A DNA stretch of 64,000 nt from Bacillota bacterium (GCA_023429995.1 JAEZCE010000031.1:117954-181953), one strand, 5' to 3'. Shown: positions 45,097-53,894, numbered from the stretch's first letter. Numbers and translations are program-made. The notes: generated by a model from the sequence alone, not told the origin.

Positions 45097-46125
45097 TTAC
45101 TTTCCAAAACCGCAATTGGGAAAGTTGCAAACCTCACAGTTCAAACATAATCCGCCATGGCCTAAACGGGTCAAATCACCGGCTGTCAAGATATCATCCG
45201 CCATGATGCGGGGCAGTATCAAATCAAAAATGGTACGTCTGGCATACATGACACACCCGGGCAAACCGATAATGGGAATCTTTTTGGAAACCAAGGGGTA
45301 ATAAGCCAGTAAAAACATGGCCCCCGGCAAAACCGGAGCACCGTAGGAGATGAGTTCGGCGCCGGTGTTTCTGATGGCAGCGGGAGTGGTGTCATCCGGA
45401 TCGACGCTCATTCCTCCCGTACATACGACAAAATCAGCTCCCCGGTCGATATAGCCAAGAATCGCGCGGGTGATATTCTCCGGTTTGTCTCCGACAATGT
45501 CCTGACCCAAAACCTCAACATCATATTCGGCCAGTTTTTGGCGGATGACTGGACCAAAAGTATCCTGAATCCGGCCGTAGAAAACTTCATTTCCCGTTGT
45601 AACAATTCCGGCTTTTTTATTTCCAAAAGGCAAAATTCGCAACAAAGGCTTGTTATCTGCGATCGCCAATGCTTCCTTCATTTCCGCTTCTTCGATGACC
45701 AATGGAACAACACGCGTCCCGGCCAGTTTCATTCCTTCAGAAACTGCAAAATTGCTATGACGGGTGGCAATGATCATTTTACCCAGAGCATTAATACGGT
45801 TAAGCCTTTCCACGTCAACCTTGAATAAGCCGTCCACCGCGGCAAAAAGTTCAATCTTACCCTCTTTGACAGGGCTGGAACTCATATATTTATTTTTGCA
45901 TATACTCAACAGAATTTCCGCCGCCTCATTTTCATGCAGCATGCCAGGTTGCTTCTCCCAGACATATAAATGTTCTTTCCCCATGGAAAGCAATACCGGA
46001 ATATCCTCCTCGGCGACGATATGGCCTTTACGAAAAACCGGACCGCTTTTCTCTCCCCTGATAATTTGCGTCAAATCATGGCAGAGGACATGACCCACCG
46101 CATCGGTTGTCTTGATTTGTTTCAT
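45097..46125 (-). CDS. Molybdopterin-binding (MoeA/MogA-like) protein with Cys-rich tail
   Basis: About 342 residues. The MoCF-binding domain has VTTGNEVFYGRIQD and VCTGGMSVDPDDTTPAAIRN, as in MoeA and MoaB. The N-terminal MoeA core is shorter and atypical. The C-terminus carries CLNCEVCNFPNCGFGK, a four-Cys motif suggesting a metal or Fe-S site. GGAGG 5 nt before the ATG at 46125 sets the start. It is the first gene of the Moco operon and probably acts in molybdate insertion or cytidylylation (inference). Confidence 0.85.
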   Translation of the reverse strand: MKQIKTTDAVGHVLCHDLTQIIRGEKSGPVFRKGHIVAEEDIPVLLSMGKEHLYVWEKQPGMLHENEAAEILLSICKNKYMSSSPVKEGKIELFAAVDGLFKVDVERLNRINALGKMIIATRHSNFAVSEGMKLAGTRVVPLVIEEAEMKEALAIADNKPLLRILPFGNKKAGIVTTGNEVFYGRIQDTFGPVIRQKLAEYDVEVLGQDIVGDKPENITRAILGYIDRGADFVVCTGGMSVDPDDTTPAAIRNTGAELISYGAPVLPGAMFLLAYYPLVSKKIPIIGLPGCVMYARRTIFDLILPRIMADDILTAGDLTRLGHGGLCLNCEVCNFPNCGFGK

Positions 46126-46189
46126 ATAATCCTCCGTGTTGAAAAAGAGCATGGATTAATTGAAAATCCCGATCCAAACTGTAGGAATA

Positions 46190-46217
46190 GGGGACGGAAT
46201 CATTTTATTCCGTCCCC
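46190..46217 (-). promoter_or_regulatory. Strong hairpin in the leader of the Moco operon
   Basis: ggggacggaat (46190-46200) and attccgtcccc (46207-46217) pair perfectly around 6 nt. The hairpin lies inside the ~170-nt leader transcribed from the promoter at 46305-46333. It is not followed by a T run on the minus strand, so it may act as an attenuator arm, RNA-stability element or protein site. Confidence 0.5.
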
Positions 46218-46304
46218 TTGAAAAATTCATCATCTCAAGCAAGATAACCAATCCATCGTTGTTAAAAATGCCCTTACTCTTTATCATACCAGAGCACTCA
46301 TTCT

Positions 46305-46333
46305 ATTATAAAATGGCGCCTCCGGGCTGTCAA
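46305..46333 (-). promoter_or_regulatory. Consensus sigma-A promoter of the Moco operon
   Basis: On the minus strand TTGACA (46328-46333) and TATAAT (46305-46310) are both perfect and separated by 17 bp. Transcription would start near 46298, about 170 nt before the moeA-like start. Confidence 0.85.
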
Positions 46334-46436
46334 TCATCCATAAACTTTCTCGATCCAGGTTCAGCTCAGAAACGATTCAATTGTACTAAGGAGCAGTACC
46401 GAACAGCCCTGATTGGGGTTTGAAATCATATTCCAT

Positions 46437-46455
46437 AAAAAAAGCCGCCCACGGC
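46437..46455 (-). terminator. Terminator after the 68-aa small protein gene
   Basis: On the minus strand GCCG-TGGG-CGGC is followed by seven T residues (complement of 46437-46443). It lies 14 bp past the small-gene stop. Confidence 0.6.
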
Positions 46456-46468
46456 AGCGAAAACAGGC

Positions 46469-46675
46469 TCATCCGTTCTCCAAGTCAAACTTTTCTTCAA
46501 GTTTGCGCAAACAATTGAGAATGGTATCCATCCATTCTTTGACCTCTTCCGCTTCTAAGTAAGGGAGAGTTTGAGAAAGACCCATCCCGGGTTTTACGAG
46601 AAGTTGTCTTTGTTCAAGACTTAACAGACTATCCCAATTGGGATTTAATTTACGATTCCGTATTACAGATGCCAA
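46469..46675 (-). CDS. Small hypothetical protein
   Basis: About 68 residues, probably from a TTG start at 46675 preceded by AAAGGAG at 7 nt. The frame also runs back to 46696 but that would include the ribosome binding site. It is hydrophilic and helical, containing LNPNWDSLLSLEQRQLLVKP and EVKEWMDTILNCLRKLEEKF. There is no signal or membrane segment. It is flanked by its own terminator. Family not recognised. Confidence 0.6.
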   Translation of the reverse strand: MASVIRNRKLNPNWDSLLSLEQRQLLVKPGMGLSQTLPYLEAEEVKEWMDTILNCLRKLEEKFDLENG

Positions 46676-46856
46676 TGAAACTCTCCTTTCAAACAAACGA
46701 TGTCATTGATTCATTCGCCGCCATTTCAAAAATACCTTTGGAAAACAAAGGGATATCGTTAAAAATCGACAAAATTCTACAACCAAAGATTGGAAAACCG
46801 TATTCAAAATTGAAACGCATTGAGAATTCCTAAAATCGCTCCGGAACTCAGGCAAT

Positions 46857-46881
46857 AAAAAAAGAGGCCGCCGTCGGCTCT
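46857..46881 (-). terminator. Terminator downstream of the 36-aa membrane peptide gene
   Basis: On the minus strand AGAGCCG-ACGG-CGGCCTCT (one bulged C) is followed by TTTTTT. The only minus-strand gene immediately upstream is the peptide at 47067-47177. Confidence 0.65.
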
Positions 46882-47066
46882 CCTCATGAATTGGGAATCC
46901 AATTTTATTTGGATAGGAACCCGGTTTGGTATCCCCTGATGAGCGAAAGTCTTCGACAGGCCTTTTTGATTTCAGGATGATAAACTTTTATGGGATAGGC
47001 AGCATTAGCCCTGAAAAGGATGTGCCTTAATTTATGAACGATAAATCTTTCGGATAGTCCAGTTAT

Positions 47067-47177
47067 TTAAATAAAACCCCCACCGCAGCAGCAGCACAAG
47101 ATGATGATGATGATGATAATCCATATGATCCACCAACACCCGCCGCCCCAAAATTGTTCGGCATTTACATCACTCAT
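47067..47177 (-). CDS. 36-aa Trp/Ile/Cys/Gly-rich membrane peptide
   Basis: ATG at 47177 is preceded by GGAGGTG (spacing 6). The peptide begins MSDVNAEQFWGGGCWW, continues as a stretch of Ile/Trp (IIWIIIIIIL) and ends CCCCGGGFI. The pattern of a short polar head, one hydrophobic helix and a Cys4-Gly3 tail suggests a membrane microprotein, reminiscent of the tiny Gly-rich spore/membrane peptides of Firmicutes (YjcZ-like in style only). A terminator follows at 46857. The codon run of ATC and TGC triplets may expand or contract. Confidence 0.65.
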   Translation of the reverse strand: MSDVNAEQFWGGGCWWIIWIIIIIIILCCCCGGGFI

Positions 47178-47321
47178 TCATTTCACCTCCAACATCAGTT
47201 TGAGGTTCCCTTAACTATATTATGGAATTTTCAAAGACATGGAATGAGTTTTTGTAATCTTATCGCATGAAAATGGCAGACTCCGCAATAATCCGAACGA
47301 CTTTGGAATGGGGAACGATAC

Positions 47322-47552
47322 ACTGATTCTTTCTGTCGTCCGGTGAATTACTTCCGTCACAAAAATAATTCTTTCCGTCGTCCAATGAATTACTTCCGTC
47401 ACAAAATAATTCTCTCCGTCGTCCAATGAATTACTTCCCTCACAAAAATAATTCTTTCTGTCGTTCAGTGAATTACTTCCCTCACAAAAATAATTCTCTC
47501 CGTCGTCCAATGAATTACTTCCGTCACAAAAATAATTCTCTCCGCCGTCGGA
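47322..47552. repeat. 42-bp tandem repeat (minisatellite), about five units plus a partial
   Basis: Unit tgaattacttccgtcacaaa, continuing aataattctttccgtcgtccaa, starts at 47344, 47386, 47427, 47469 and 47511; one copy is 41 bp. A partial copy precedes at 47322. Units differ by a few C/T and G/C changes. A 96-residue minus-strand frame across it exists only because 42 is divisible by 3, and it has no gene features. Confidence 0.9.
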
Positions 47553-47878
47553 AAATAATCACAGGGACATCGTCGCCAAGGCGTCGCAGACACAGAGGTG
47601 TGGTTTTTGTGTTTCAGGAATGCAATCTGCCGGGTTTAATGCCTTTCGCCATTTTTTATTCCCATAAATGCTGCTGTTCATCCTGTCTTCGTTAACTTTT
47701 CTTCCCCCGGGAACCCGTTTAAGAATCATAAAGGCAAAAATGGAGGTCTAGTTTCCGGCTTTACCTCCTACAATCAATATTCCAATAATTGGCATTCAAA
47801 TTTAACTTTATAAGAGGCCTACCCACGAATCGAGGGTAATAAGTTAATATCGACTTTTAAAATCCAAGGAGGAGAGCC
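47553..47878. other. Gene-free stretch upstream of the 120-aa protein
   Basis: No gene or clear hairpin is seen. It must contain the promoter of the two-gene unit starting at 47879. A strong ribosome binding site (ccaaggaggagagcc) closes it. Confidence 0.4.
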
Positions 47879-48241
47879 ATGTTTACCTGGAGCAAAAACA
47901 ACCGGGCCTGTACCACCACATGGAGCACTTTATTGATATTGGACCAAATCAGCGCTGCTTTTAGCGATTCCGGCGCCCTTAAAATCCAGGGCTTCACTTT
48001 TTGGAATAAGACCGGCAGTTCCGAGATGCGCAAATTAATGGCCAATACCCTGGCGACGCAAATGGATAATATTTTTATCATGATCCGGGGAGCCCAATAC
48101 GAGAGAGGCGTTACCAAAGAAATTGCCATCAACGGGATGATGAACATTCTGGCCGTCGGCGACCAAACCGTCAGTGATTTGGCGGAACTCAACAATAACA
48201 ACTACGCCTTTTGGAATGGAGATAAAGCGGGTGAGAATTAA
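47879..48241 (+). CDS. Conserved-looking hypothetical protein, coupled to an outer-membrane protein gene
   Basis: A 120-residue protein with GGAGGAG 4-5 nt before the ATG. It has no signal peptide or membrane helix. Segments such as LLILDQISAAFSDSGALKIQ and MANTLATQMDNIFIMIRGAQ look structured; the C-terminus (ELNNNNYAFWNGDKAGEN) is polar. The downstream gene starts inside its last codons (GTGAGAATTAA), so they are cotranslated and probably cooperate. Family not recognised. Confidence 0.7.
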   Translation: MFTWSKNNRACTTTWSTLLILDQISAAFSDSGALKIQGFTFWNKTGSSEMRKLMANTLATQMDNIFIMIRGAQYERGVTKEIAINGMMNILAVGDQTVSDLAELNNNNYAFWNGDKAGEN

Positions 48242-49391
48242 ATTTTTCCTATCCATTCTTATTTTACTGGTCTTAACGGCCCTGATGGCTATACCCGCAT
48301 ATGCCGATGAAGCGGGTTCTTCCATCAACATGAGTGATTTTGCATCATCCTCCGGGCTCCCGGGCGCCGTTCTCATCCAGGCGCTGGAGCAACCCTTGAG
48401 TATCAACAAGGAATTAAACAGCGTTTTAATCACCGATCACGCCTGGAAATTTTTAAAAGACCTCAACCTAAAATTATATACCTTGACAACCAGCGACGGC
48501 ACTCAGTCATTGGGCTTAAGTTACACTTTGGCCAAAGATCTGAAGCGGTTTCTTTTCACCAAAAGTCATTCGTTGCAAACCGGGATCAGTTATTCCCTTA
48601 ATCTGGAAGGGAATATTGCAGTCATCCAAGATGCAAACCCCAACGATTTTTTGATTTCCGACTTTTCCATCCATTATTTCCGCAGCCAAGGCGGAGCCAT
48701 ACAGGCCGATGAAGCTTTATATACCTCCCTCAATCAATTGGAAGATAAACTGGCCGGCCTGGGGGATCTAAACCAGCTCCTGGCCAGCGCCGAATATAAG
48801 GATTTTGCAAAAGCTTTGCGGAAAAACATGACCGATCAATATTATATCGATTTTTCGGCCATCGGCGGTTACGAATCAAACCACTCCTGCAGGGAAAGAC
48901 AGTTATATTACGGAGTTCAGTTGGGCCTGGACCTTAAGGCCTGGGATCCCCAGTCCAAACTGGCAAAATATAATATTTTCGATTGGCCTTTCGCCCTGAT
49001 ACGATTTTTAACCGGTAACGACAATTCTTTTACTCCCCGCGGCACTGCCATACCCACTGTCCTGCTGGGACTGGACATGGTGGATCCGCAAAGCGGGGTT
49101 GTCAAAAAGCTCCATCCGGATGATTCCTTTTTTACGCGCTTCCGGGCGGAGACTTCCTTCCGGACTCCCCTTTCCTTGCAGAATTTAATCTTTTTCGAGG
49201 CTTCCTATCGCTATTTTTGGCAGCCTAATGCTTCGGAGCTTATAAAACAAAACGCCATGGACCGGTTTGGGTATTTTGTGGCAGCTCTCACCCTGCCCAA
49301 CGGGATGTTCGTCAGCTATTCCACGGGGAAACTCCCTGCGGACCTGGAAAGCGACAGAGTCTATGAGCTTGGGTTTAGATTTAGTTTGTAG
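48231..49391 (+). CDS. Predicted secreted outer-membrane beta-barrel protein
   Basis: About 386 residues from GTG at 48231 (GGAG 9 nt upstream). A signal peptide (FFLSILILLVLTALMAIPAYA) is followed by alternating hydrophobic/polar strands. The last strand is DRVYELGFRFSL, with the aromatic pattern of a barrel-terminal beta-signal. Internal strands such as FFEASYRYFWQP and DRFGYFVAALTLPNG support a barrel. An ATG at 48216 is an alternative start. A frameshifted fragment of its 3' region recurs at 60596-60694. Function unknown. Confidence 0.7.
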   Translation: MRIKFFLSILILLVLTALMAIPAYADEAGSSINMSDFASSSGLPGAVLIQALEQPLSINKELNSVLITDHAWKFLKDLNLKLYTLTTSDGTQSLGLSYTLAKDLKRFLFTKSHSLQTGISYSLNLEGNIAVIQDANPNDFLISDFSIHYFRSQGGAIQADEALYTSLNQLEDKLAGLGDLNQLLASAEYKDFAKALRKNMTDQYYIDFSAIGGYESNHSCRERQLYYGVQLGLDLKAWDPQSKLAKYNIFDWPFALIRFLTGNDNSFTPRGTAIPTVLLGLDMVDPQSGVVKKLHPDDSFFTRFRAETSFRTPLSLQNLIFFEASYRYFWQPNASELIKQNAMDRFGYFVAALTLPNGMFVSYSTGKLPADLESDRVYELGFRFSL

Positions 49392-49434
49392 GAATGCCGT
49401 GGGTCAATGGAGGGAGGAAAAATCATAGTCAATT

Positions 49435-50358
49435 TCACCTACAGCCGGTATCCAGTAACTGCTTATCAATCAGGCTCTGCATATTTTGTAAATTGCTCTG
49501 TAGTTCTTCTTCCAAATCTTGGAGAGCTGTCCCGGGATAAATATTAAAGTGAAAGCCCCGGGCCAAAACCGCTAATTTATAGCCATGGGGCAAACCGAGT
49601 TTCATTGCCGCTTCGGCAATAGTAGCCACCGCCTTTTGGCAATGCAACGCAGTCCGGTAATCATTGCTTTTATAGGCATGGTAAAGTTTAATCAATATTT
49701 CCGGCACAATCCCGCCTGTAGCAATGATACAACCGCTAGCGCCATATGCAAGCCCCGATAACACAAGCTCATCCCAGCCCATTAGAATCTTGATCCCCAA
49801 ATTTTCGTCTTCCAACCGCTTTGCCAGCTTCAAAAGAAATTTAAGATCCCCGCTTGACTCTTTAATAGCCGTGATATTCCCACGCTTACAAATGGCGATC
49901 AAATTTTCAAATTCAATGTTATTCGTAAAAGAAGGCGAATTGTATAAAACCAAGGGTAACGGGCATGCATCGGCAACCGTTGTAATATATTTATGGATAT
50001 ATTTCACGGGATAGGAATAATAGTACGGAGCACTTAAAACTACTCCATCCGCGCCGACTTCTTTACAAAAACGGGCAAGTTCTATGCTTCTGCCGACTTC
50101 AAAGTCATTAATTCCCGGGATAATCCTCAATTTTCCACGGCCTCTTTCAATGACCGCTGCGATTATGCGTTTTTTGACATCCATATCCAAGGCAATAAAC
50201 TCTCCGATATTCCCAACTGGGAAAACCCCATTTACACCTTTATCCACCAAGAAATCTATGATTTGATAAATCGCCTCATAATCAACAACCCCAGAGTGGT
50301 TGTACGGAGTACACATTGCGCAATAAATTCCTTCGGGTGCGAATTTTTCCTGTTTCAT
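49435..50358 (-). CDS. DapA-family (DHDPS/NAL/KDG aldolase) lyase
   Basis: A 307-residue TIM-barrel class I aldolase. The Schiff-base Lys is in AIKESSGD, the catalytic Tyr in LVLYNSPSF, and the N-terminal motif is FPVGNIGEFIAL (canonical GTTGE altered to GNIGE). With a dehydratase and two dehydrogenases nearby it probably cleaves a 2-keto-3-deoxy sugar acid to pyruvate and an aldehyde rather than making dihydrodipicolinate (inference from context). It is the last gene of the region. Confidence 0.88.
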   Translation of the reverse strand: MKQEKFAPEGIYCAMCTPYNHSGVVDYEAIYQIIDFLVDKGVNGVFPVGNIGEFIALDMDVKKRIIAAVIERGRGKLRIIPGINDFEVGRSIELARFCKEVGADGVVLSAPYYYSYPVKYIHKYITTVADACPLPLVLYNSPSFTNNIEFENLIAICKRGNITAIKESSGDLKFLLKLAKRLEDENLGIKILMGWDELVLSGLAYGASGCIIATGGIVPEILIKLYHAYKSNDYRTALHCQKAVATIAEAAMKLGLPHGYKLAVLARGFHFNIYPGTALQDLEEELQSNLQNMQSLIDKQLLDTGCR

Positions 50359-50375
50359 CGTTTATCTCCAATTTT

Positions 50376-51986
50376 TTAATTCTTTTTGATTTTAAACTCA
50401 CTCGGGGTATAGTTGGTGGTTTTTTTAAAACAAATACTGAAATATTGGGGGGAATTATACCCTACTTTATAGGCTACCTCGTAAATTTTCAGTTCAGTAC
50501 TGTTAAAAAGCTCTACGGCTTTTTTGATCCGCATATCCTCCAGATAATCACTGAAATTAATCTTTTTTAACTGCCTGAACAGTGATGAAAAATAATTAGG
50601 GCTTAAGTGAACGAAACCAGCCACGTCATCCAGAGTTAAATCCGGGGTCATATAATGATTTTCAATATAGAATATTGCGTTATCAATTATTTTTTCCGCC
50701 CCGCTCTTCCTTTTTTCTGATAAAATCGCAACCACTTCGGTTAGCGTACTTTTTAGCCACTTCTCGATCTCCGCGACGCTCTCCATCCTAGTGACCTGGG
50801 GGATTATCTTGTTTGATAAATTGATTATCTTGGATGAATCATTCTCTTCCTCCTCAATAATCTTACAAGCCAAGATGATTGTTTCGACGGCAACCAACTG
50901 GATATAAGAGAAGTATATGCCTTTGATATTCTTAAAGCTGAGAAAAATCTGCTCAATTTTGTTCGATATCTCCTCAAACTGCCCTAATTTCAAACAGTTG
51001 ACCAAGTCTTTTTGCTTGTCGCTGATGTTGAGATCCAATCTTTTCTGACCGCTATCGATATCATTGATTCGAATAATGCTACGATTCTCAAAATATCGGC
51101 TGTACTCTGCCGCCATTTTCGCTTCCTCATAAGATTTGGCGATATCATGAAAACCCCAATAGGCCGTTCCCACACAAAGCGTCAAAAAAAACTCATCCAT
51201 TGTATTGATCCGAGTCCGAATCTCATTGGCAATTTCAAGCATATATTGTTCACAAGCTTCTTTTTGCGGGAAATCATTGAAAATAACGGCAATTTCATCA
51301 TCCCTGCTGTTAAAGATGACAGTTTTTGAAATATCCAACAACCCCTGGACCGCTGAAAATATTTTCTGTTTCATAAATTGCTTATTGATAATAATAGAGC
51401 TAATTTCAGAAACTGCGCTCACTGCCGAATTAAGAAAGTAACTTTTAATACTTAAAATAGCGACTCCAAAATAATTTTCAAGGGGTAAACCGACAAAACT
51501 CCGGATTTCTGCTTCCTTCTCCGGAGTGAGGCTTCTTGTTACCAGCTCATATAAATATTTTTCCTTAAGTAAAGGTAACCCAGCTTTGATTTCGTTCCTG
51601 AGCTTCCGTTCTTCGATCAGTCTTTCTTTTGCGCTGCAAACCGCTTCAACCACTTTCTGATTATCAAAGGGTTTGGTAATATAATCGTGTACATGCATCT
51701 TAACGGCTTTTTTGGCAAACTCAAATTCTTCATAGGCCGTCAACAATATCACTTTAATTTCAGGATATTCCTGCCTAATGATTCCGGAAAGTTCGAGCCC
51801 ATCTAAAAACGGCAGATTGATATCAATTAGGGCGATATCCGGCAGCAGTGTTTTAATAAGAGCAAGTCCCGCCTCACCATCATATGCCGTTCCCACCACT
51901 TCAACCTCATTTTTGCTCCATTGAACGCTATGGCAGAGACCTTTACAGATCACTTCATCATCATCTACAATGATCATTCGGTACAT
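50376..51986 (-). CDS. YesN-type response regulator with AraC DNA-binding domain
   Basis: A 536-residue regulator. The receiver (MIIVDDDEVICKGLCHSVQW; Asp in DIALIDINLPFLDG; Lys in DYITKPFDNQK) is followed by a long linker domain. The C-terminal AraC double helix-turn-helix has LDDVAGFVHLSPNYFSSLFR and IYEVAYKVGYNSPQYFSICF. Its start overlaps the end of the YesM gene by 13 bp. Such pairs regulate sugar importers, here likely the ABC operon upstream. Confidence 0.95.
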   Translation of the reverse strand: MYRMIIVDDDEVICKGLCHSVQWSKNEVEVVGTAYDGEAGLALIKTLLPDIALIDINLPFLDGLELSGIIRQEYPEIKVILLTAYEEFEFAKKAVKMHVHDYITKPFDNQKVVEAVCSAKERLIEERKLRNEIKAGLPLLKEKYLYELVTRSLTPEKEAEIRSFVGLPLENYFGVAILSIKSYFLNSAVSAVSEISSIIINKQFMKQKIFSAVQGLLDISKTVIFNSRDDEIAVIFNDFPQKEACEQYMLEIANEIRTRINTMDEFFLTLCVGTAYWGFHDIAKSYEEAKMAAEYSRYFENRSIIRINDIDSGQKRLDLNISDKQKDLVNCLKLGQFEEISNKIEQIFLSFKNIKGIYFSYIQLVAVETIILACKIIEEEENDSSKIINLSNKIIPQVTRMESVAEIEKWLKSTLTEVVAILSEKRKSGAEKIIDNAIFYIENHYMTPDLTLDDVAGFVHLSPNYFSSLFRQLKKINFSDYLEDMRIKKAVELFNSTELKIYEVAYKVGYNSPQYFSICFKKTTNYTPSEFKIKKN

Positions 51987-53785
51987 GTGCTCACCTCTTC
52001 AATAACACTTTTACAAGGTAATTTTACCTTGATCAAGGTAAACTCATTTTTAACACTATGGATACTCAGGCCGTATTCTTCCCCATACTGCATCATTATC
52101 CTTTTATGAACATTATGGACTCCGATGCCGCAGTCTTTGGGTAAATGTATTTTATCTAAGTTCTCGCGGATTTGCGCCAGGCGCTCCAGGGTCATTCCGG
52201 CCCCATTATCGTAAATTGTAAAAAACAAATCTCCGTCTTCTTGATAACCTTTGATGATTATAATCCCTTTTTCCCTTTTTTTTCTGACACCATGATAAAT
52301 AGAATTTTCAACCAAAGGTTGCAAAATAAACTTGATGGTCTCACACCCCAAAATACTGTGGTCCGTTTCAATCCGATAATCGAACTGTGTGGAATACCTG
52401 ATTTTTTGGATAATTAAATAGTTTTTCAGATGATCAATTTCTTCAGATACGGTAATAAGGCCATCACCTTTACTCAGGCCGTGCCTGTAGAATTGTCCCA
52501 AAGCTCTTACCATTTCACCGGTATCATCACTTTTCTGTTCAGCCAGAAATTTAATCGAATCAAGCGTATTGTAGAGAAAATGAGGGTCAATCTGCATTTG
52601 CAGCGTTTCCAGTTCCATCTTTTTTTTCTGCGCTTGCTCCTGCGCGACTTCGGAAATTAATAACTTTATTTTTTCAATCATGGAGTTAAACTGTCGGGTT
52701 AGCTTGCCGATCTCATCGTTATAGAGAGTGTTAAACCGGATATCTAAATTCCCCCTCTCCGCGATTGCCATCAACTCGGAAAGCTTATTGATGGGTTTTG
52801 TGAGTCCATAGGCAATCAAAATGGCGGCAATTGTCGCTATTAAAATAATCCCAAGAGTAAAACAAATAATCCCATATTTGGCCTTGTCAATATCCCGCAT
52901 CAGCTCATTTCGCTTTAAAATCACCGCCAATTTCCACCGATTGACCCTGATTGTAGTAAAAATGACTAGAAAATCAACATTCTTTGCCTTGTATTCAAAT
53001 TGAGCCGATTCATCAGGACTATGCAACACTTTATTTTGAATGATTACTCCCAACCCCGACATTTTGCTATACTCGTTGCTTGCCAAGTAACCATCTTCGC
53101 TTACAATAATAGTCGACCCAGTATTGGCCATATTAATATTTTCAATCAATTTTTTCATATAACCGGCATACATGTTCACGATGATTAGCGCTTTTAATGA
53201 ATTGCCTTTTCGTAAGGGCGCCGAAATAGTTAAAACATCCTCTCCGGAATTTTTAAAAAAGACGTCATCCTTATGTACATTCAACCAGCAATAATTTTGT
53301 TCATTATCACTATATTTCCGTATCTCTTCGGGGGACAATTTTTTGATCCGGAAACGATACTTACCCCTTTCAAATTGGAAAACGGCCCCATTATCCAAAT
53401 AAATAATCATCGAATGAATTAATTGATAGTTATTGGCAAATGAGTAAATCTCGTCAAATATTTTTTTAAAATGGATGCCTGCCTCCACTTTTTCCGCTTC
53501 ACTGATAGTTGAAATATCCGCATTGATCAAATGTTCCAATTCAGAGTCATATTTGATCTTGATCAGTTGTTCGGTAATAATGCTTAATTTATCGCAAATG
53601 TTGTTATTAATTTGATTGACTGCCTCATTGGTAATGTAGTAAACATTCCGCTTCAACTGTTTCTCCGTTGAAATGTAAATCATATAACTGACAGTCCCAA
53701 TTGATGCGATAATGATCATCAAGTAAAGGCTGAGAATTTTGACTTTTATCTTTTGATTGTTAAAGAACATAAATATTTTTCCCAT
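51974..53785 (-). CDS. YesM-type sensor histidine kinase
   Basis: About 603 residues. TM1 (ILSLYLMIIIASIGTVSYMI) and TM2 (ICFTLGIILIATIAAILIAY) flank a ~250-residue extracytoplasmic sensor domain. A HAMP segment follows. The His_kinase domain has QMQIDPHFLYNTLDSIKFLA (phospho-His) and the ATPase has LQPLVENSIYHGVRKK and YDNGAGMTLERL. The ATG at 53785 with GGAG just upstream is preferred over TTG at 53803. It is cotranslated with YesN. Confidence 0.94.
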   Translation of the reverse strand: MGKIFMFFNNQKIKVKILSLYLMIIIASIGTVSYMIYISTEKQLKRNVYYITNEAVNQINNNICDKLSIITEQLIKIKYDSELEHLINADISTISEAEKVEAGIHFKKIFDEIYSFANNYQLIHSMIIYLDNGAVFQFERGKYRFRIKKLSPEEIRKYSDNEQNYCWLNVHKDDVFFKNSGEDVLTISAPLRKGNSLKALIIVNMYAGYMKKLIENINMANTGSTIIVSEDGYLASNEYSKMSGLGVIIQNKVLHSPDESAQFEYKAKNVDFLVIFTTIRVNRWKLAVILKRNELMRDIDKAKYGIICFTLGIILIATIAAILIAYGLTKPINKLSELMAIAERGNLDIRFNTLYNDEIGKLTRQFNSMIEKIKLLISEVAQEQAQKKKMELETLQMQIDPHFLYNTLDSIKFLAEQKSDDTGEMVRALGQFYRHGLSKGDGLITVSEEIDHLKNYLIIQKIRYSTQFDYRIETDHSILGCETIKFILQPLVENSIYHGVRKKREKGIIIIKGYQEDGDLFFTIYDNGAGMTLERLAQIRENLDKIHLPKDCGIGVHNVHKRIMMQYGEEYGLSIHSVKNEFTLIKVKLPCKSVIEEVSTCTE

Positions 53786-53894
53786 GAGGCTCCATATATT
53801 CAAATAACGTCACCCATCTGATTTCTTTGTAAGATCTCGATTTTATCTTATAGTAGGATCTATCATTATTCAAGATACTCATCAATTCCAGTTG

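Noticed and set aside
46160..46423. 87-residue plus-strand frame opposite the Moco leader
   Set aside because: It overlaps the consensus promoter and hairpin of the Moco operon and is low-complexity without a convincing start.
46935..46965. CTGATGAGCGAAAGTC resembling a hammerhead ribozyme core
   Set aside because: There is no room for stem II and no flanking stems I and III pair around it; the match is probably chance.
47220..47510. 96-residue minus-strand repetitive frame
   Set aside because: It is an artefact of the 42-bp tandem repeat, whose period is a multiple of three; it has no ribosome binding site.
47322..47552. Possible CRISPR array
   Set aside because: The repeat is contiguous at 42 bp with no unique spacers between units, so it is a minisatellite.
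49435..50358. Annotation as dihydrodipicolinate synthase (lysine biosynthesis)
   Set aside because: The fold fits, but the altered GTTGE motif and the sugar-acid catabolic neighbours favour a keto-deoxy sugar acid lyase.
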